Shown in pieces: positions 18,735 to 27,218 of a DNA stretch of 64,000 nt; position 1 is the stretch's first letter, and each line of letters begins with the position of its first letter. Location: positions 186,001 to 250,000 of the forward strand of contig JANRJQ010000007.1 in NCBI GenBank assembly GCA_033763895.1, read 5' to 3'. This DNA is from Chloroherpetonaceae bacterium. GTDB lineage: Bacteria; Bacteroidota; Chlorobiia; Chlorobiales; Thermochlorobacteraceae. The position numbers and the translations under genes are program-made. Under the pieces are notes generated by a model that was not told the origin of the DNA, did not search any database, and saw only the letters and a program-made list of their open reading frames with translations.

Positions 18735-19505
18735 CTAATCTTCATCGCTTACTACAAATGACTGATATGGAATTTTTTCAGCCTCTGCTTTCGCTTCCTC
18801 ACGGCTTTGGTAAGATTTTTGGGATTTTACTTTAAAGAGGATATTGTTTTTCGTGTCCTTTTCCTCAAATATTCTTACTTGATGAATTTTCATCAATTCT
18901 GCAAACCGCTCTGCACCCCTCTTTTCCTTAAAGCTTCCGAATTGCAATCGAAAGGATTGAGTTGATTTAGGAGGCGTGGTTTCCGTCTTCAATGAAGCTT
19001 TTGACGTTTCAATTGAAACGGGAGGCTTAGCGGGTGTTTCTGTAACTTTCGGCGAAGAAACGATAGGGTTTGGTACTTCGGGTTTTGAAATCGGCTCTTG
19101 CTTTTGTGGTTGACTTAGCGAAGGAGAACTCGCATTGGCGGTAGTATCCATTAAAGGCATTGAATTATCAGGCAAACGAACCGCAGGGGTATAAACAAAG
19201 TCGTTAATAAAGTTATATTCATTCATTCGTTGCTGAGCAAATTCGGCGTAAATCGACTCGGGATATGCTGAAAGCATCTCTTCATAAAAACCTGCTGCTG
19301 AATCGCCGTTTTGCGTAAAGTAAGCCTTAAGAATCAACTTATCCTCCGCCTCTAACTTTTGTTTTGAGAGGCGTTGAAGCTCAAGAATATTTTTTTCTTT
19401 TAATCCTTTCAGTAAAATTTCTTTTACAGTTTGAGCCTCTGTGTGATGGTGAAACAGAAGCATCATAAAAAGAATAAAAATGATATTGATAATTGGTTTT
19501 TTCAT
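18735..19505 (-). CDS. SPOR-domain periplasmic protein
   Basis: A 256-residue protein with an N-terminal signal peptide (cleavage near HTEAQ), a helical region (about 25-100), a proline- and serine-rich linker (about 115-185) and a C-terminal SPOR domain (about 185-256: FRLQFGSFKEKRGAERFAE, then FKVKSQKSYQSREEAKAEAE). SPOR domains bind denuded peptidoglycan glycans, often at the division septum. The open frame begins three residues earlier, but the ATG at 19505 overlaps the upstream stop as ATGA, so translational coupling to the enoyl-CoA hydratase gene is likely and this start is chosen. Confidence 0.85.
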   Translation of the reverse strand: MKKPIINIIFILFMMLLFHHHTEAQTVKEILLKGLKEKNILELQRLSKQKLEAEDKLILKAYFTQNGDSAAGFYEEMLSAYPESIYAEFAQQRMNEYNFINDFVYTPAVRLPDNSMPLMDTTANASSPSLSQPQKQEPISKPEVPNPIVSSPKVTETPAKPPVSIETSKASLKTETTPPKSTQSFRLQFGSFKEKRGAERFAELMKIHQVRIFEEKDTKNNILFKVKSQKSYQSREEAKAEAEKIPYQSFVVSDED

Positions 19506-20293
19506 AACGCCCAATTCAACTTTTCTTTATTGAGAAATGATTGTATTCCTTTCTTCAAGTCATCTGTCGTTCTCGAGAGCGAATTAATCATAATTGCATA
19601 CTGAATTGCTTCATCCAGATCTAAGGATTCTACAGAACGAATTAATTTTTTTGTCAATGAAATCGCTTCAGAACTCGTATTTACGAGTAACTCTGCGCAA
19701 AGTTGTTGAACAAATGAATGAATATGTTCATTTGAAACACTGTGGGCTATCAGTCCAAGTTTTTGCGCCTCCGAAGCACTGACCACATTGGCTCTTAAGA
19801 GCATCTCTCGAATTCCGGCATTTCGAGTTCGGCGAAGCAAGAATACAGCAACAAGCGCAGGTACAAACCCGATTTTGGTTTCGCTATAGCAAAACTTTGC
19901 ATCCTCTTCTGAAGCCACAGCGATATCACAAAGTGTTGCAAGCCCACATCCTCCGGCAAATGCAACCCCTTGAATCTTTGATACCGTTAATTTTGAATGT
20001 GTATATAACGCATTGAAAAGTCCTGCCAATTGCTCGGCATCTGCAATATTTTCTTTAGTACTTTTCGTTGAAATGACTTTAAGTTCTTCAAGGTCAAGCC
20101 CTGAGCAAAACGCAGAACCCATTCCTTCCAAAAGAACAAGCTTTACTTCAGGGTCTTTGTTACTTTGCTTAAAGGCGTCGGTGAGTTCTAAAATCATGCG
20201 GGTTGTGAGTGCATTCTTTTTTGAAGGTCGGTTCAAACAAATATGAGCGGTATGATTTGAGAGCGTGTAAGTAATCTCGTGATAATTTTCCAT
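19502..20293 (-). CDS. Enoyl-CoA hydratase/isomerase family protein
   Basis: A 263-residue crotonase-fold enzyme. It shows LNRPSKKNALTTRM near the N-terminus, the first oxyanion-hole region GSAFCSGLDLEEL and the second, FAGGCGLATLCDIAVASEDA-like, followed by ETKIGFVPA. The catalytic glutamate position of classic hydratases (normally E in the P-E-x-x-x-G region) reads in the KIGFVPALVAVFLLRR stretch, so a different reaction, such as isomerisation or a methylglutaconyl-CoA-type hydratase, is possible. The substrate cannot be given. It is translationally coupled to the SPOR gene, an unusual pairing with no obvious functional link. Confidence 0.85.
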   Translation of the reverse strand: MENYHEITYTLSNHTAHICLNRPSKKNALTTRMILELTDAFKQSNKDPEVKLVLLEGMGSAFCSGLDLEELKVISTKSTKENIADAEQLAGLFNALYTHSKLTVSKIQGVAFAGGCGLATLCDIAVASEEDAKFCYSETKIGFVPALVAVFLLRRTRNAGIREMLLRANVVSASEAQKLGLIAHSVSNEHIHSFVQQLCAELLVNTSSEAISLTKKLIRSVESLDLDEAIQYAIMINSLSRTTDDLKKGIQSFLNKEKLNWAL

Positions 20294-20313
20294 TTGTTGT
20301 AAACTTAGATTTC

Positions 20314-20348
20314 AAAAAAAAGCCCGCTATGCAAAGTACAAAGCGGGC
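20314..20348 (-). terminator. Terminator downstream of the penicillin-acylase operon
   Basis: GCCCGCT (20322-20328) pairs with AGCGGGC (20342-20348); on the minus strand a run of eight T follows. It lies 133 bases after the stop of the small membrane protein and only about 20 bases before the start of the enoyl-CoA hydratase gene, so that gene's promoter must overlap it or transcription must read through. Confidence 0.75.
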
Positions 20349-20480
20349 ACCTTCTCAAACAACAAACACAAAAGAACAGAGAAAACTAAATGTTCAAATT
20401 TAATTGCTCTTTGTTTGATTGGAAATAACACAAATGTGTCATTTTTACGATTGAGTTTCCTTATTAAAACGATTAAATTC

Positions 20481-20849
20481 TTACTTTTGAAACACCGCTG
20501 TTTTCACAGACTCCCCAAACATTGCCAATGGAATTCCAATCAAAATCCCGGAAAGGGAGATCGCCAAAGGAAGAAAAGTCCCAAATGAAATACCCACCAA
20601 CATCGATAGTTTAAGGGCATAAATTGGATTCCAAAATGTTAAGATAATCGAAGGGACCCCCCAAAATCCAAATCCAAATGAGCCACCCGCAAGTGCAGCA
20701 CCTTTAGAGCCTGTAACAAAAAAACCGGCATTAAAGCAAAAAAGGAAAATTAGCCACCAATAGACGGGTGCACCCATTTTTAATATGAGAGCAATGAGTG
20801 CTGCAAATCCGATACCTGCAACCAGTGAAAACAAACCTATTTTGATCAT
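20481..20849 (-). CDS. Small integral membrane protein of unknown function
   Basis: A 122-residue, very hydrophobic protein with three or four membrane helices and many glycines (GSKGAALAGGSFGFGFWGVP in the middle). I do not recognise a family. Its ATG overlaps the stop of the penicillin-acylase gene by four bases (ATGA), so both are probably translated together. It could assist the acylase, but that is inference from position only. Confidence 0.7.
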   Translation of the reverse strand: MIKIGLFSLVAGIGFAALIALILKMGAPVYWWLIFLFCFNAGFFVTGSKGAALAGGSFGFGFWGVPSIILTFWNPIYALKLSMLVGISFGTFLPLAISLSGILIGIPLAMFGESVKTAVFQK

Positions 20850-23317
20850 TCCCGTCCGTTCATTATCGAAAAATTTACTAAAGTTGAATCCGGAGATGTA
20901 AGGTACAAGACCTTAAAGTACTCCCCATTTGCCCAAGCCTGAACACCAGAGTCATAAAATTTTGAATGCGGTTTGCCTGATACACCACCCGGCATTGAGA
21001 CTTCTGCAATTGGAATTCCAGTTTTTGAATGTTCAACCACAATCCGCCAAGAAGGCCCGTGATTTCTATTGACTGCATTTACCGTATTGTACGATCCGCT
21101 AACCGCAAACGGTGCTGTACCAAATCCCGGTAGCCTTGCTTGATGCCGAATCTCGACCGGATTTCGCTTTCCCCAAGGTTGTATTTCCTCGGTCTTCGAA
21201 AGAGAATCAATAGCAAGTTGAAACGCAAAAAAGATTTTCTTTCCTAATTCTTTAATTTCTACTTCTTTCTCAACAGATTTGGAAAATAGGGTTTGAATTC
21301 TAGAGAGTGTCACATCTCGGCTTGGACGAAGCGATGACTTTGAAATTACCCAATCCCAATACTCTCTATAAAATAATGATGACCATAATTCGAAAACAGT
21401 TGGCTCAATTGTTTCAGATTGATAACGATAATTCCATTTTTCTAACTTCATCAATATTTCCTTTTGATGAGGCTTCACTTCAAACTTTGAAGAATGAATT
21501 GATTGAAGAAATAAAGGGAGAAGTTCTTTGGCATAAAGATTGAAATCATCAAGTTGAAGAGATTTCATATTCTCTCTTGTTCCCATTTTTTGAGAAGACA
21601 CTTTTTCAAGTTGTTGTTTGATTCTTGTCCCTCTTTCCATCGACGCATAATCCCAGCCAAGATAATAGGGATACGATGAATCGACCGGATTTTGATTGGC
21701 TGAAAAAACGAATCCTGAGGAATTCATGAAACGCGTTGGCAATTCTCGGTAAGTTATCGATGGTGATTCATGATACGAATTGAGAGACAATAAACGGCTT
21801 CCGTTTCGATTTTCCTTATTTCGTTTCAAGAACTTTCCGTTGTGCCGAATTGCAACCCTGCCGCTTGTATCGGAAATTGCAAAGTTTTGTGCGGGGACAG
21901 TATAACCTTCCAAGGCAGACAACGCCTCGTCAATATTTTTGGCACGGTTTAGATTAAAAATTCCTTTGAGTGAATTATTTGGGTGATAAAGCCCCCAATG
22001 CATGACCGCTTCTTCAACAAAATTCGGATTTAGCTTTGGTTCACCTTTTCTTGCAACAAGAGGTCCAATTTGAGATTCTAAAATTGTATCAATTTTTGTA
22101 ATCCCTGTTCCTCGAACTATGAAAGGTTCAATTCGTTCTGAAAACCGTTTGTATTGACCTTGCCACAGGTACTCCATTTGGTTTTCGGGATTTCTCTCCA
22201 CTTGATACCAATCTAAAATATCAGAACCCGCATTGGTTGCCCCCCAAGCAATATGCTTATTAAAGCCAAGGATGATGGAAGGAATACCTGCTGTGGTTAC
22301 GCCATAAGAATTAAAATTCAGTGAATCCGTTTTACTTTTTAAAACCAATTGCATTTCAATCCAAATTGAAGGCAAGGTTAGGGTAAGATGTGGATCGTTA
22401 CATAAAATCGGATTTCCAGTTTCTGTTGAACCGCCAGCAATCGCCCAATTATTACTTCCCTTTCTGGGTTGGTACGGGTTATCCCATTCCCAAAGTTCAT
22501 CAGATAAAGCAGAAACATTCATGAATAAGGGATCTATCATTTTCAAAACGCTGGATTGCTGATCTGGCTTTTCTGTTTGCTTGCTCTCTAGCATCGGTGC
22601 ATCGGCAAATGGCACATTGAGAGGTGAATACATTGGAAACAATTCATTGGCTAAAGAGTCTCCAAAAATTTCACAAAATTCCTCGTAAGCCCTGTCGTTA
22701 TTACGATAAGTCAGGTCATAAGTCAAGTTACTTTGCATTAAAAAGCAGTTTAAGGGCGTATAATTTTCAGGTCGATAGCCCAAAAGCTTAAATTCGACTG
22801 GATAATTTGGTTCATGAAGTGATGACAGATAGGCATTGTAACCTTTGGAATAACTTTCAAGCACGACCTTCATTAATGAATCCTTGATTGAAAGCTCATA
22901 CGATTTTTCTGCAGCTACTTTTAGTCCGATTCGTCTCATGAATCGGTCATAATCAAGGGTTTGTTCACCTAGGATTTCAGAGAGACGCCCAGAGGCAGCG
23001 CGTATTTGAATATCATGTTGCCAAAGTCGTTCACTTGCAACAGTATAACCTTGGGCAAAAAAGAGGTCTTCAATTGTTTCAGCAAAAATATGAGCGACGC
23101 CTCGTCGATCTCGTTGAATGGAAACTTTTGATTGAAGAAAATTTTCAGGTGGATGAAATGCATCATAATCCGGTAGGATCGCGTTCCATAAAGCACCTCC
23201 TAAGGGATTTAGATAGGCGGAAATCGAAATTGTGCCGGCTAATCTTTGATTAAACCCCCAAATTAACAAAACAGAAAAAAAGCCAATCAATAATGGCTTA
23301 AGATATTTTATACCCAT
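20846..23317 (-). CDS. Penicillin acylase family Ntn-hydrolase (peptidase S45)
   Basis: An 823-residue precursor. Residues 1-30 are a signal or membrane anchor. The alpha-chain region follows (VSIQRDRRGVAHIFAET, FAQGYTVASERLWQHD, ASGRLSEILG). Autocatalytic cleavage is expected just before Ser288 in KGSNNWAI, which becomes the nucleophile of the beta chain; TGNPILCNDPHL right after is the usual beta-chain motif. Such enzymes hydrolyse amide bonds of acyl compounds, including acyl-homoserine lactones in some members. It probably acts in the periplasm; natural substrate unknown. The small membrane protein gene overlaps its stop. Confidence 0.9.
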   Translation of the reverse strand: MGIKYLKPLLIGFFSVLLIWGFNQRLAGTISISAYLNPLGGALWNAILPDYDAFHPPENFLQSKVSIQRDRRGVAHIFAETIEDLFFAQGYTVASERLWQHDIQIRAASGRLSEILGEQTLDYDRFMRRIGLKVAAEKSYELSIKDSLMKVVLESYSKGYNAYLSSLHEPNYPVEFKLLGYRPENYTPLNCFLMQSNLTYDLTYRNNDRAYEEFCEIFGDSLANELFPMYSPLNVPFADAPMLESKQTEKPDQQSSVLKMIDPLFMNVSALSDELWEWDNPYQPRKGSNNWAIAGGSTETGNPILCNDPHLTLTLPSIWIEMQLVLKSKTDSLNFNSYGVTTAGIPSIILGFNKHIAWGATNAGSDILDWYQVERNPENQMEYLWQGQYKRFSERIEPFIVRGTGITKIDTILESQIGPLVARKGEPKLNPNFVEEAVMHWGLYHPNNSLKGIFNLNRAKNIDEALSALEGYTVPAQNFAISDTSGRVAIRHNGKFLKRNKENRNGSRLLSLNSYHESPSITYRELPTRFMNSSGFVFSANQNPVDSSYPYYLGWDYASMERGTRIKQQLEKVSSQKMGTRENMKSLQLDDFNLYAKELLPLFLQSIHSSKFEVKPHQKEILMKLEKWNYRYQSETIEPTVFELWSSLFYREYWDWVISKSSLRPSRDVTLSRIQTLFSKSVEKEVEIKELGKKIFFAFQLAIDSLSKTEEIQPWGKRNPVEIRHQARLPGFGTAPFAVSGSYNTVNAVNRNHGPSWRIVVEHSKTGIPIAEVSMPGGVSGKPHSKFYDSGVQAWANGEYFKVLYLTSPDSTLVNFSIMNGRE

Positions 23318-23332
23318 CTATGGATTTAATTG

Positions 23333-24721
23333 TTAATGCGATTTTGGCGCTTCCATTCCCTTTTCAAATGATATAACACAATTTCTGCCGCGTTCTTTAG
23401 CGACATAAAGTGCCACATCGGCGCATTCTGTAAGTATTTTTAATTCTTCACCATCATCGGGAAAGGTTGCAACGCCAAGACTCGCCGTCAAATTACCGGT
23501 TGGTTGCTTTTCTTGAAAAGGAAAATAAGTTGATTCTATTGCTGTGCGAATTCGCTCCGCTTGAATAAACGCTTGCTCTTTCGTTGTTCTTGGGAGAAGT
23601 ATTGCAAATTCCTCACCGCCAAATCGAGCAGCCAAATCGGTTTCGCGCACACAATTCTTGATAATATTTGCAACTCGAATCAAGCAATCATCCCCAGCCA
23701 AATGCCCATTTGTATCATTATAATGTTTGAATTTATCCACATCTAGCATCACCAACGACATTTTATCTCCAAAGCGACGCGCATACATTGATTCAACTTG
23801 AAATTCATCTTTAAAGTGCCGGTAGTTAAAAAGCTTCGTTTTTTCATCCGTTATCACCAAGTCACTGAGTTCTTTGGTTTTCTCTCTTACTTCGAGACCC
23901 AAAAACCGAAGGGTTCTTGCAAGGTTCGAGACTTCATCTTTCGGATTACGGTCTTTAATCAATGGCTCAAGCTTATCAATCATTGTGGTAAGCGTTTTTG
24001 GCTTATCTGCTTTCACTTCCTTCAAAGCTTGAACGATTTTATTCATTTCTGACAGTGCAGAAAAAATAATGAAAATCAGTGTGAGAAGGAGAGGGACAAA
24101 CAAGACAACAAATGCTAAACCCCAATTTCTTAACAAATCCAGTTTCTTATCAAGAATTGAAATGTTGAATTGAAGCTCATTTTGCCGGCGTTCAACCAAA
24201 ATTCGAACTTGGTTATAGATACCGACAAGGTTGTTATAATTGGCGGTAAGTTTTCTCATTTTTTCTGCTCTTTCTGTGGTGCTAAGAGCTTTAACCCGAG
24301 GATTTTTCTTTCCTGCTTCAGGGATTTTCACAACACTTTCAACATCATCAATGTAACCGGCGTGCATCGATTCAAGGGTTTTTAAGGTCGAGAGCATTTC
24401 GGGGTTATCACGGTAAATTGTATTGAGAATGTTAAGATTTAATTCTAATCGTTTTGTGGCTGTATCGACTTCACGTCGAATCAGTTTGATTCCCTCAAGG
24501 GATCGATCATTTCCAGAAAGGTATCTGAGAATTGCGTTGTCATATCGAACAAGTGCAGTATTAAACTCGCTTAAGGCCATAAATTCATTGATGCTGCGAG
24601 CCATACTTACGGAATAGCGTTCATCGAAATCGCGAAAGAGATAATATGAAACCGCAGGGAACAAAGTTGAACTTACGATAGCGATTGATACGATGAGTAT
24701 TGCTTTAAATCTAAAGGTCAT
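23333..24721 (-). CDS. Membrane-anchored GGDEF diguanylate cyclase
   Basis: Makes c-di-GMP from two GTP. A first membrane helix lies at about 5-25, a helical periplasmic sensor region (about 30-190) is rich in coiled-coil-like repeats, a second helix lies near 200-225, and a HAMP-like linker precedes the GGDEF domain. The active-site motif GGEEF begins at residue 368, with RETD (RxxD inhibitory site) five residues before it, so product inhibition is expected. The open frame starts 15 residues earlier inside queE; the ATG at 24721, 17 bases after the queE stop, gives a proper N-terminal helix and is preferred. No EAL domain. Confidence 0.88.
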   Translation of the reverse strand: MTFRFKAILIVSIAIVSSTLFPAVSYYLFRDFDERYSVSMARSINEFMALSEFNTALVRYDNAILRYLSGNDRSLEGIKLIRREVDTATKRLELNLNILNTIYRDNPEMLSTLKTLESMHAGYIDDVESVVKIPEAGKKNPRVKALSTTERAEKMRKLTANYNNLVGIYNQVRILVERRQNELQFNISILDKKLDLLRNWGLAFVVLFVPLLLTLIFIIFSALSEMNKIVQALKEVKADKPKTLTTMIDKLEPLIKDRNPKDEVSNLARTLRFLGLEVREKTKELSDLVITDEKTKLFNYRHFKDEFQVESMYARRFGDKMSLVMLDVDKFKHYNDTNGHLAGDDCLIRVANIIKNCVRETDLAARFGGEEFAILLPRTTKEQAFIQAERIRTAIESTYFPFQEKQPTGNLTASLGVATFPDDGEELKILTECADVALYVAKERGRNCVISFEKGMEAPKSH

Positions 24722-24738
24722 GTTGGGTTTTGAACGTG

Positions 24739-25377
24739 TTAAACACCTTTTGTCTCGGGAGACCAAATAAACTTATGCATTTGAAGCTGAAATCGAACTT
24801 TAAGTTTATCCTCTAAAATCCACTCCGCTAGGGTTTGAGGGGTTAATTCGCCAAATACGACCGACATTAATACCGTGAGACGGTCGGTTAATTGATAACT
24901 TTCGATCACCTTCTTAGCCCAATCGTAATCTAAACGAGAACCAATTACAAATTTCACTTCATCGTTAATTGAAGCGATTTCTAGGTTTTTGTAATCATTA
25001 TGCTTAAGCATTCCTGAACTTGGCGATTTCATATCTATAATTTTTTTTACTCTCGGATCAACGCGTTCCACGTTCATATTCCCTGAGGTTTCAAGCATGA
25101 CCTCAAAATTTTCATCACACAGTTGTTTCATAAGCTCATAAACTTCTTCCTGTAGCAAGGGTTCGCCGCCAGTCACTTCTACAAGACGACACGAATAAGA
25201 ACGAACTTCGTTAATGATGTCATCGATTTGCCGATCGACACCTTCATAAAAGGCATATTCAGTATCGCAGTAAGTGCATCTGAGATTGCACTCCGTTAAG
25301 CGAATAAAGACACAAGGCAATCCCATTTTTGAAGATTCTCCCTGAATCGAATAAAAAATTTCGTTTATTTTAAGCAT
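24739..25377 (-). CDS. queE: 7-carboxy-7-deazaguanine synthase (radical SAM)
   Basis: Converts 6-carboxy-tetrahydropterin to 7-carboxy-7-deazaguanine in the queuosine/preQ1 pathway. The 212-residue protein starts MLKINEIFYSIQGES, the family N-terminus, and carries the radical-SAM cysteines C30, C34 and C37 (CNLRCTYC). EVTGGEPLLQ and LETSGNM are standard downstream motifs, and QLQMHKFIW closes the family pattern. The open frame extends 21 residues upstream without family similarity, so the internal ATG is chosen. No other queuosine gene is in the window. Confidence 0.9.
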   Translation of the reverse strand: MLKINEIFYSIQGESSKMGLPCVFIRLTECNLRCTYCDTEYAFYEGVDRQIDDIINEVRSYSCRLVEVTGGEPLLQEEVYELMKQLCDENFEVMLETSGNMNVERVDPRVKKIIDMKSPSSGMLKHNDYKNLEIASINDEVKFVIGSRLDYDWAKKVIESYQLTDRLTVLMSVVFGELTPQTLAEWILEDKLKVRFQLQMHKFIWSPETKGV

Positions 25378-25502
25378 TCGAAAAAAAGGCAGTGAATAAT
25401 GATTTTGCCAAAATACGAATTTGCTTGCCTTCTTGGTCAATGTTAAAAAATAGTTTTGAGACTACTGGAGGTAAGATTAAGACATTTATCTATTGAAAGC
25501 TC

Positions 25503-25844
25503 GTGAAAAGAAAAATCAAAGAAACCATTACTAGGCAAGATCTCATTCAACTTGTCTCAACCCAATTAAAAGTAGGTCCAAAAGAGGTTGCGCCTTATGT
25601 CGAAGCAACCATAGAAATGATTTCGAAATTATTACGAAATGCTGAATATGAACGGCGAATTGAATTACGAGGGCTTGGGGTTTTTGAAGTAAAAAATCGA
25701 AAAAACGACTTTAGATTTAGAAATCCTAAAACAGGAGAAACAAAATTGGTTAAAAACAGCAAAAAAATTCACTTTAAAGCAAGTGAAATTATAAAACGAA
25801 CACTGAATTCTCCCCAAAAAAAACTTTCCTTACTTAAAGATTAA
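25503..25844 (+). CDS. HU/IHF-family DNA-binding protein
   Basis: A 113-residue nucleoid protein beginning with GTG. Residues 8-55 form the helical dimerisation body (ETITRQDLIQLVSTQLKV). The beta-arm region shows LRGLGVFEVKNR and FRFRNPKTGE, close to the GxFxxxxRxxRxxRNPxTGE signature with an altered tip (N-D-F in place of the usual A-R). HU proteins bend and compact DNA. Divergent from queE with a short shared upstream region of about 125 bases. Confidence 0.88.
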   Translation: MKRKIKETITRQDLIQLVSTQLKVGPKEVAPYVEATIEMISKLLRNAEYERRIELRGLGVFEVKNRKNDFRFRNPKTGETKLVKNSKKIHFKASEIIKRTLNSPQKKLSLLKD

Positions 25845-25940
25845 GAAAGACATCAGGGTTGCTAATATCATCGCAATTTCTAAAAAATCAGCTTGCGTAA
25901 TATTATGATTATTCGAGAAATTTTTGAATTTTGTCCACAT
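25830..25940 (-). CDS. Possible 36-residue membrane peptide
   Basis: A short frame from ATG at 25940 to TAA. It has a polar N-terminus (MWTKFKNFSNNHNITQ) and a hydrophobic C-terminal helix (FLEIAMILATLMSFLIF). AGGATTTAGG precedes the ATG at plausible spacing. Its 3' end overlaps the convergent HU gene by 15 bases. It is the only candidate in the 222-base gap before bshA, and may be chance. No family recognised. Confidence 0.3.
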   Translation of the reverse strand: MWTKFKNFSNNHNITQADFLEIAMILATLMSFLIFK

Positions 25941-26066
25941 ACCTAAATCCTGTTTTGGTTAGAGTTAAGACAATCAAAGGTAAAGCGAAAGCGTAAGGAA
26001 AAGATTAAGGGTGTGTTAAGAAATGGTTACTAAATTTCAGATTGTAAAGTTGAATCCTGTATCAAT

Positions 26067-27200
26067 TTAATTTGATATGATACGATCATAGTAATTTTCG
26101 TAGCGAGTCACGATTTCTGAGGTCTCGTATTCAACTGCGGTGTTTCTTGCCGATTGCCGCAGTGTGTCAAAACGGGTTTGATTTTGAAAGAGGCTTAAAG
26201 CATACTCGGCCATTTTTTCCGTATCACCCACTTGAACAAGATAACCATTTTCCTCGTGTTTAATAAATTCAGGTAATCCGCCAACATCAGCGGCTATTAC
26301 AGGTACTCCGCAAGACATCGCTTCAAGTGCTGCCAAACCAAATGATTCGGATTCACTTGGCATCAGCATTAAATCTGCAATCGAAAGCAAATCAATGACT
26401 GCCTCTTGTTTCCCCAAAAATTTAACTCGCTCGGCAAGTCCAAGTTCACGTGAAAGATGCTCGGCTTCTGTTCTTTCCGGTCCGTCACCGACAAGTAAAA
26501 GGCGCGAAGGAATCTTTTCATTGATAATATTAAACGCGTTCACTACATCTTTCAGGCGCTTTAATGGACGAAAATTTGAGATATGAATAATTACTTTTTC
26601 ATCGGGCTTTGCAATTGCAGGTCTAAACTGAGGATAATTTTTGCGCTTAAACTCGCTGGTGTTTATAAAATTAGGGATTACCTCAATCTCTCTCGTTGGC
26701 TTAAAATCGTCAATCGTTTTTTGTTTAAGGTATTCCGAAACAGCCGTAACTCCATCCGATTTATTAATCCCAAGCCTTACTGCACCTGAAAGACTTGGTT
26801 CTGTTCCAACAAGCGTTATATCGGTTCCGTGTAATGTTGTGATAATCTTAACCCGTTTCATTGGGTCGTTTTGATCGGAAAGAATGTCTTTTGCCAATAT
26901 CGCACTTGTTGCATGAGGAATTGCGTAATGTACATGCAACAAATCTAATTTCTCATAGCTAACCACCTGCGCCATTTTCGAAGCTAAGGTGATAGAATAA
27001 GGGGTGAATTCAAAGAGCGGGTAGTTTACCGTATCGACTTCGTGATAATAGATATTTTGAGAAAACTCTTTCAAACGAAATGGCAAGGCGTATGAGATAA
27101 AATGAATCGTGTGCCCTTTTTGAGCCAAAGCCTTTCCGAGTTCAGTTGCAACAACACCGCTTCCCCCATAAGTTGGATAACAAGTAATGCCTATTTTCAT
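26067..27200 (-). CDS. bshA: N-acetyl-alpha-D-glucosaminyl L-malate synthase
   Basis: First step of bacillithiol synthesis: joins GlcNAc from UDP-GlcNAc to L-malate. The 377-residue GT4 protein begins MKIGITCYPTYGGSGVVATELG, the diagnostic BshA start, and has HVHYAIPHATSA and TTLHGTDITLVG, both typical. The donor site is SESFGLAALEAMSCGVPV with the E-x7-E pattern. Green sulfur bacteria are known to make a methylated bacillithiol, which fits the proposed host. bshB and bshC are not in the window. It is the last gene of the long minus-strand run. Confidence 0.92.
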   Translation of the reverse strand: MKIGITCYPTYGGSGVVATELGKALAQKGHTIHFISYALPFRLKEFSQNIYYHEVDTVNYPLFEFTPYSITLASKMAQVVSYEKLDLLHVHYAIPHATSAILAKDILSDQNDPMKRVKIITTLHGTDITLVGTEPSLSGAVRLGINKSDGVTAVSEYLKQKTIDDFKPTREIEVIPNFINTSEFKRKNYPQFRPAIAKPDEKVIIHISNFRPLKRLKDVVNAFNIINEKIPSRLLLVGDGPERTEAEHLSRELGLAERVKFLGKQEAVIDLLSIADLMLMPSESESFGLAALEAMSCGVPVIAADVGGLPEFIKHEENGYLVQVGDTEKMAEYALSLFQNQTRFDTLRQSARNTAVEYETSEIVTRYENYYDRIISN

Positions 27201-27218
27201 TTTTCAGCCGTAAAAATT

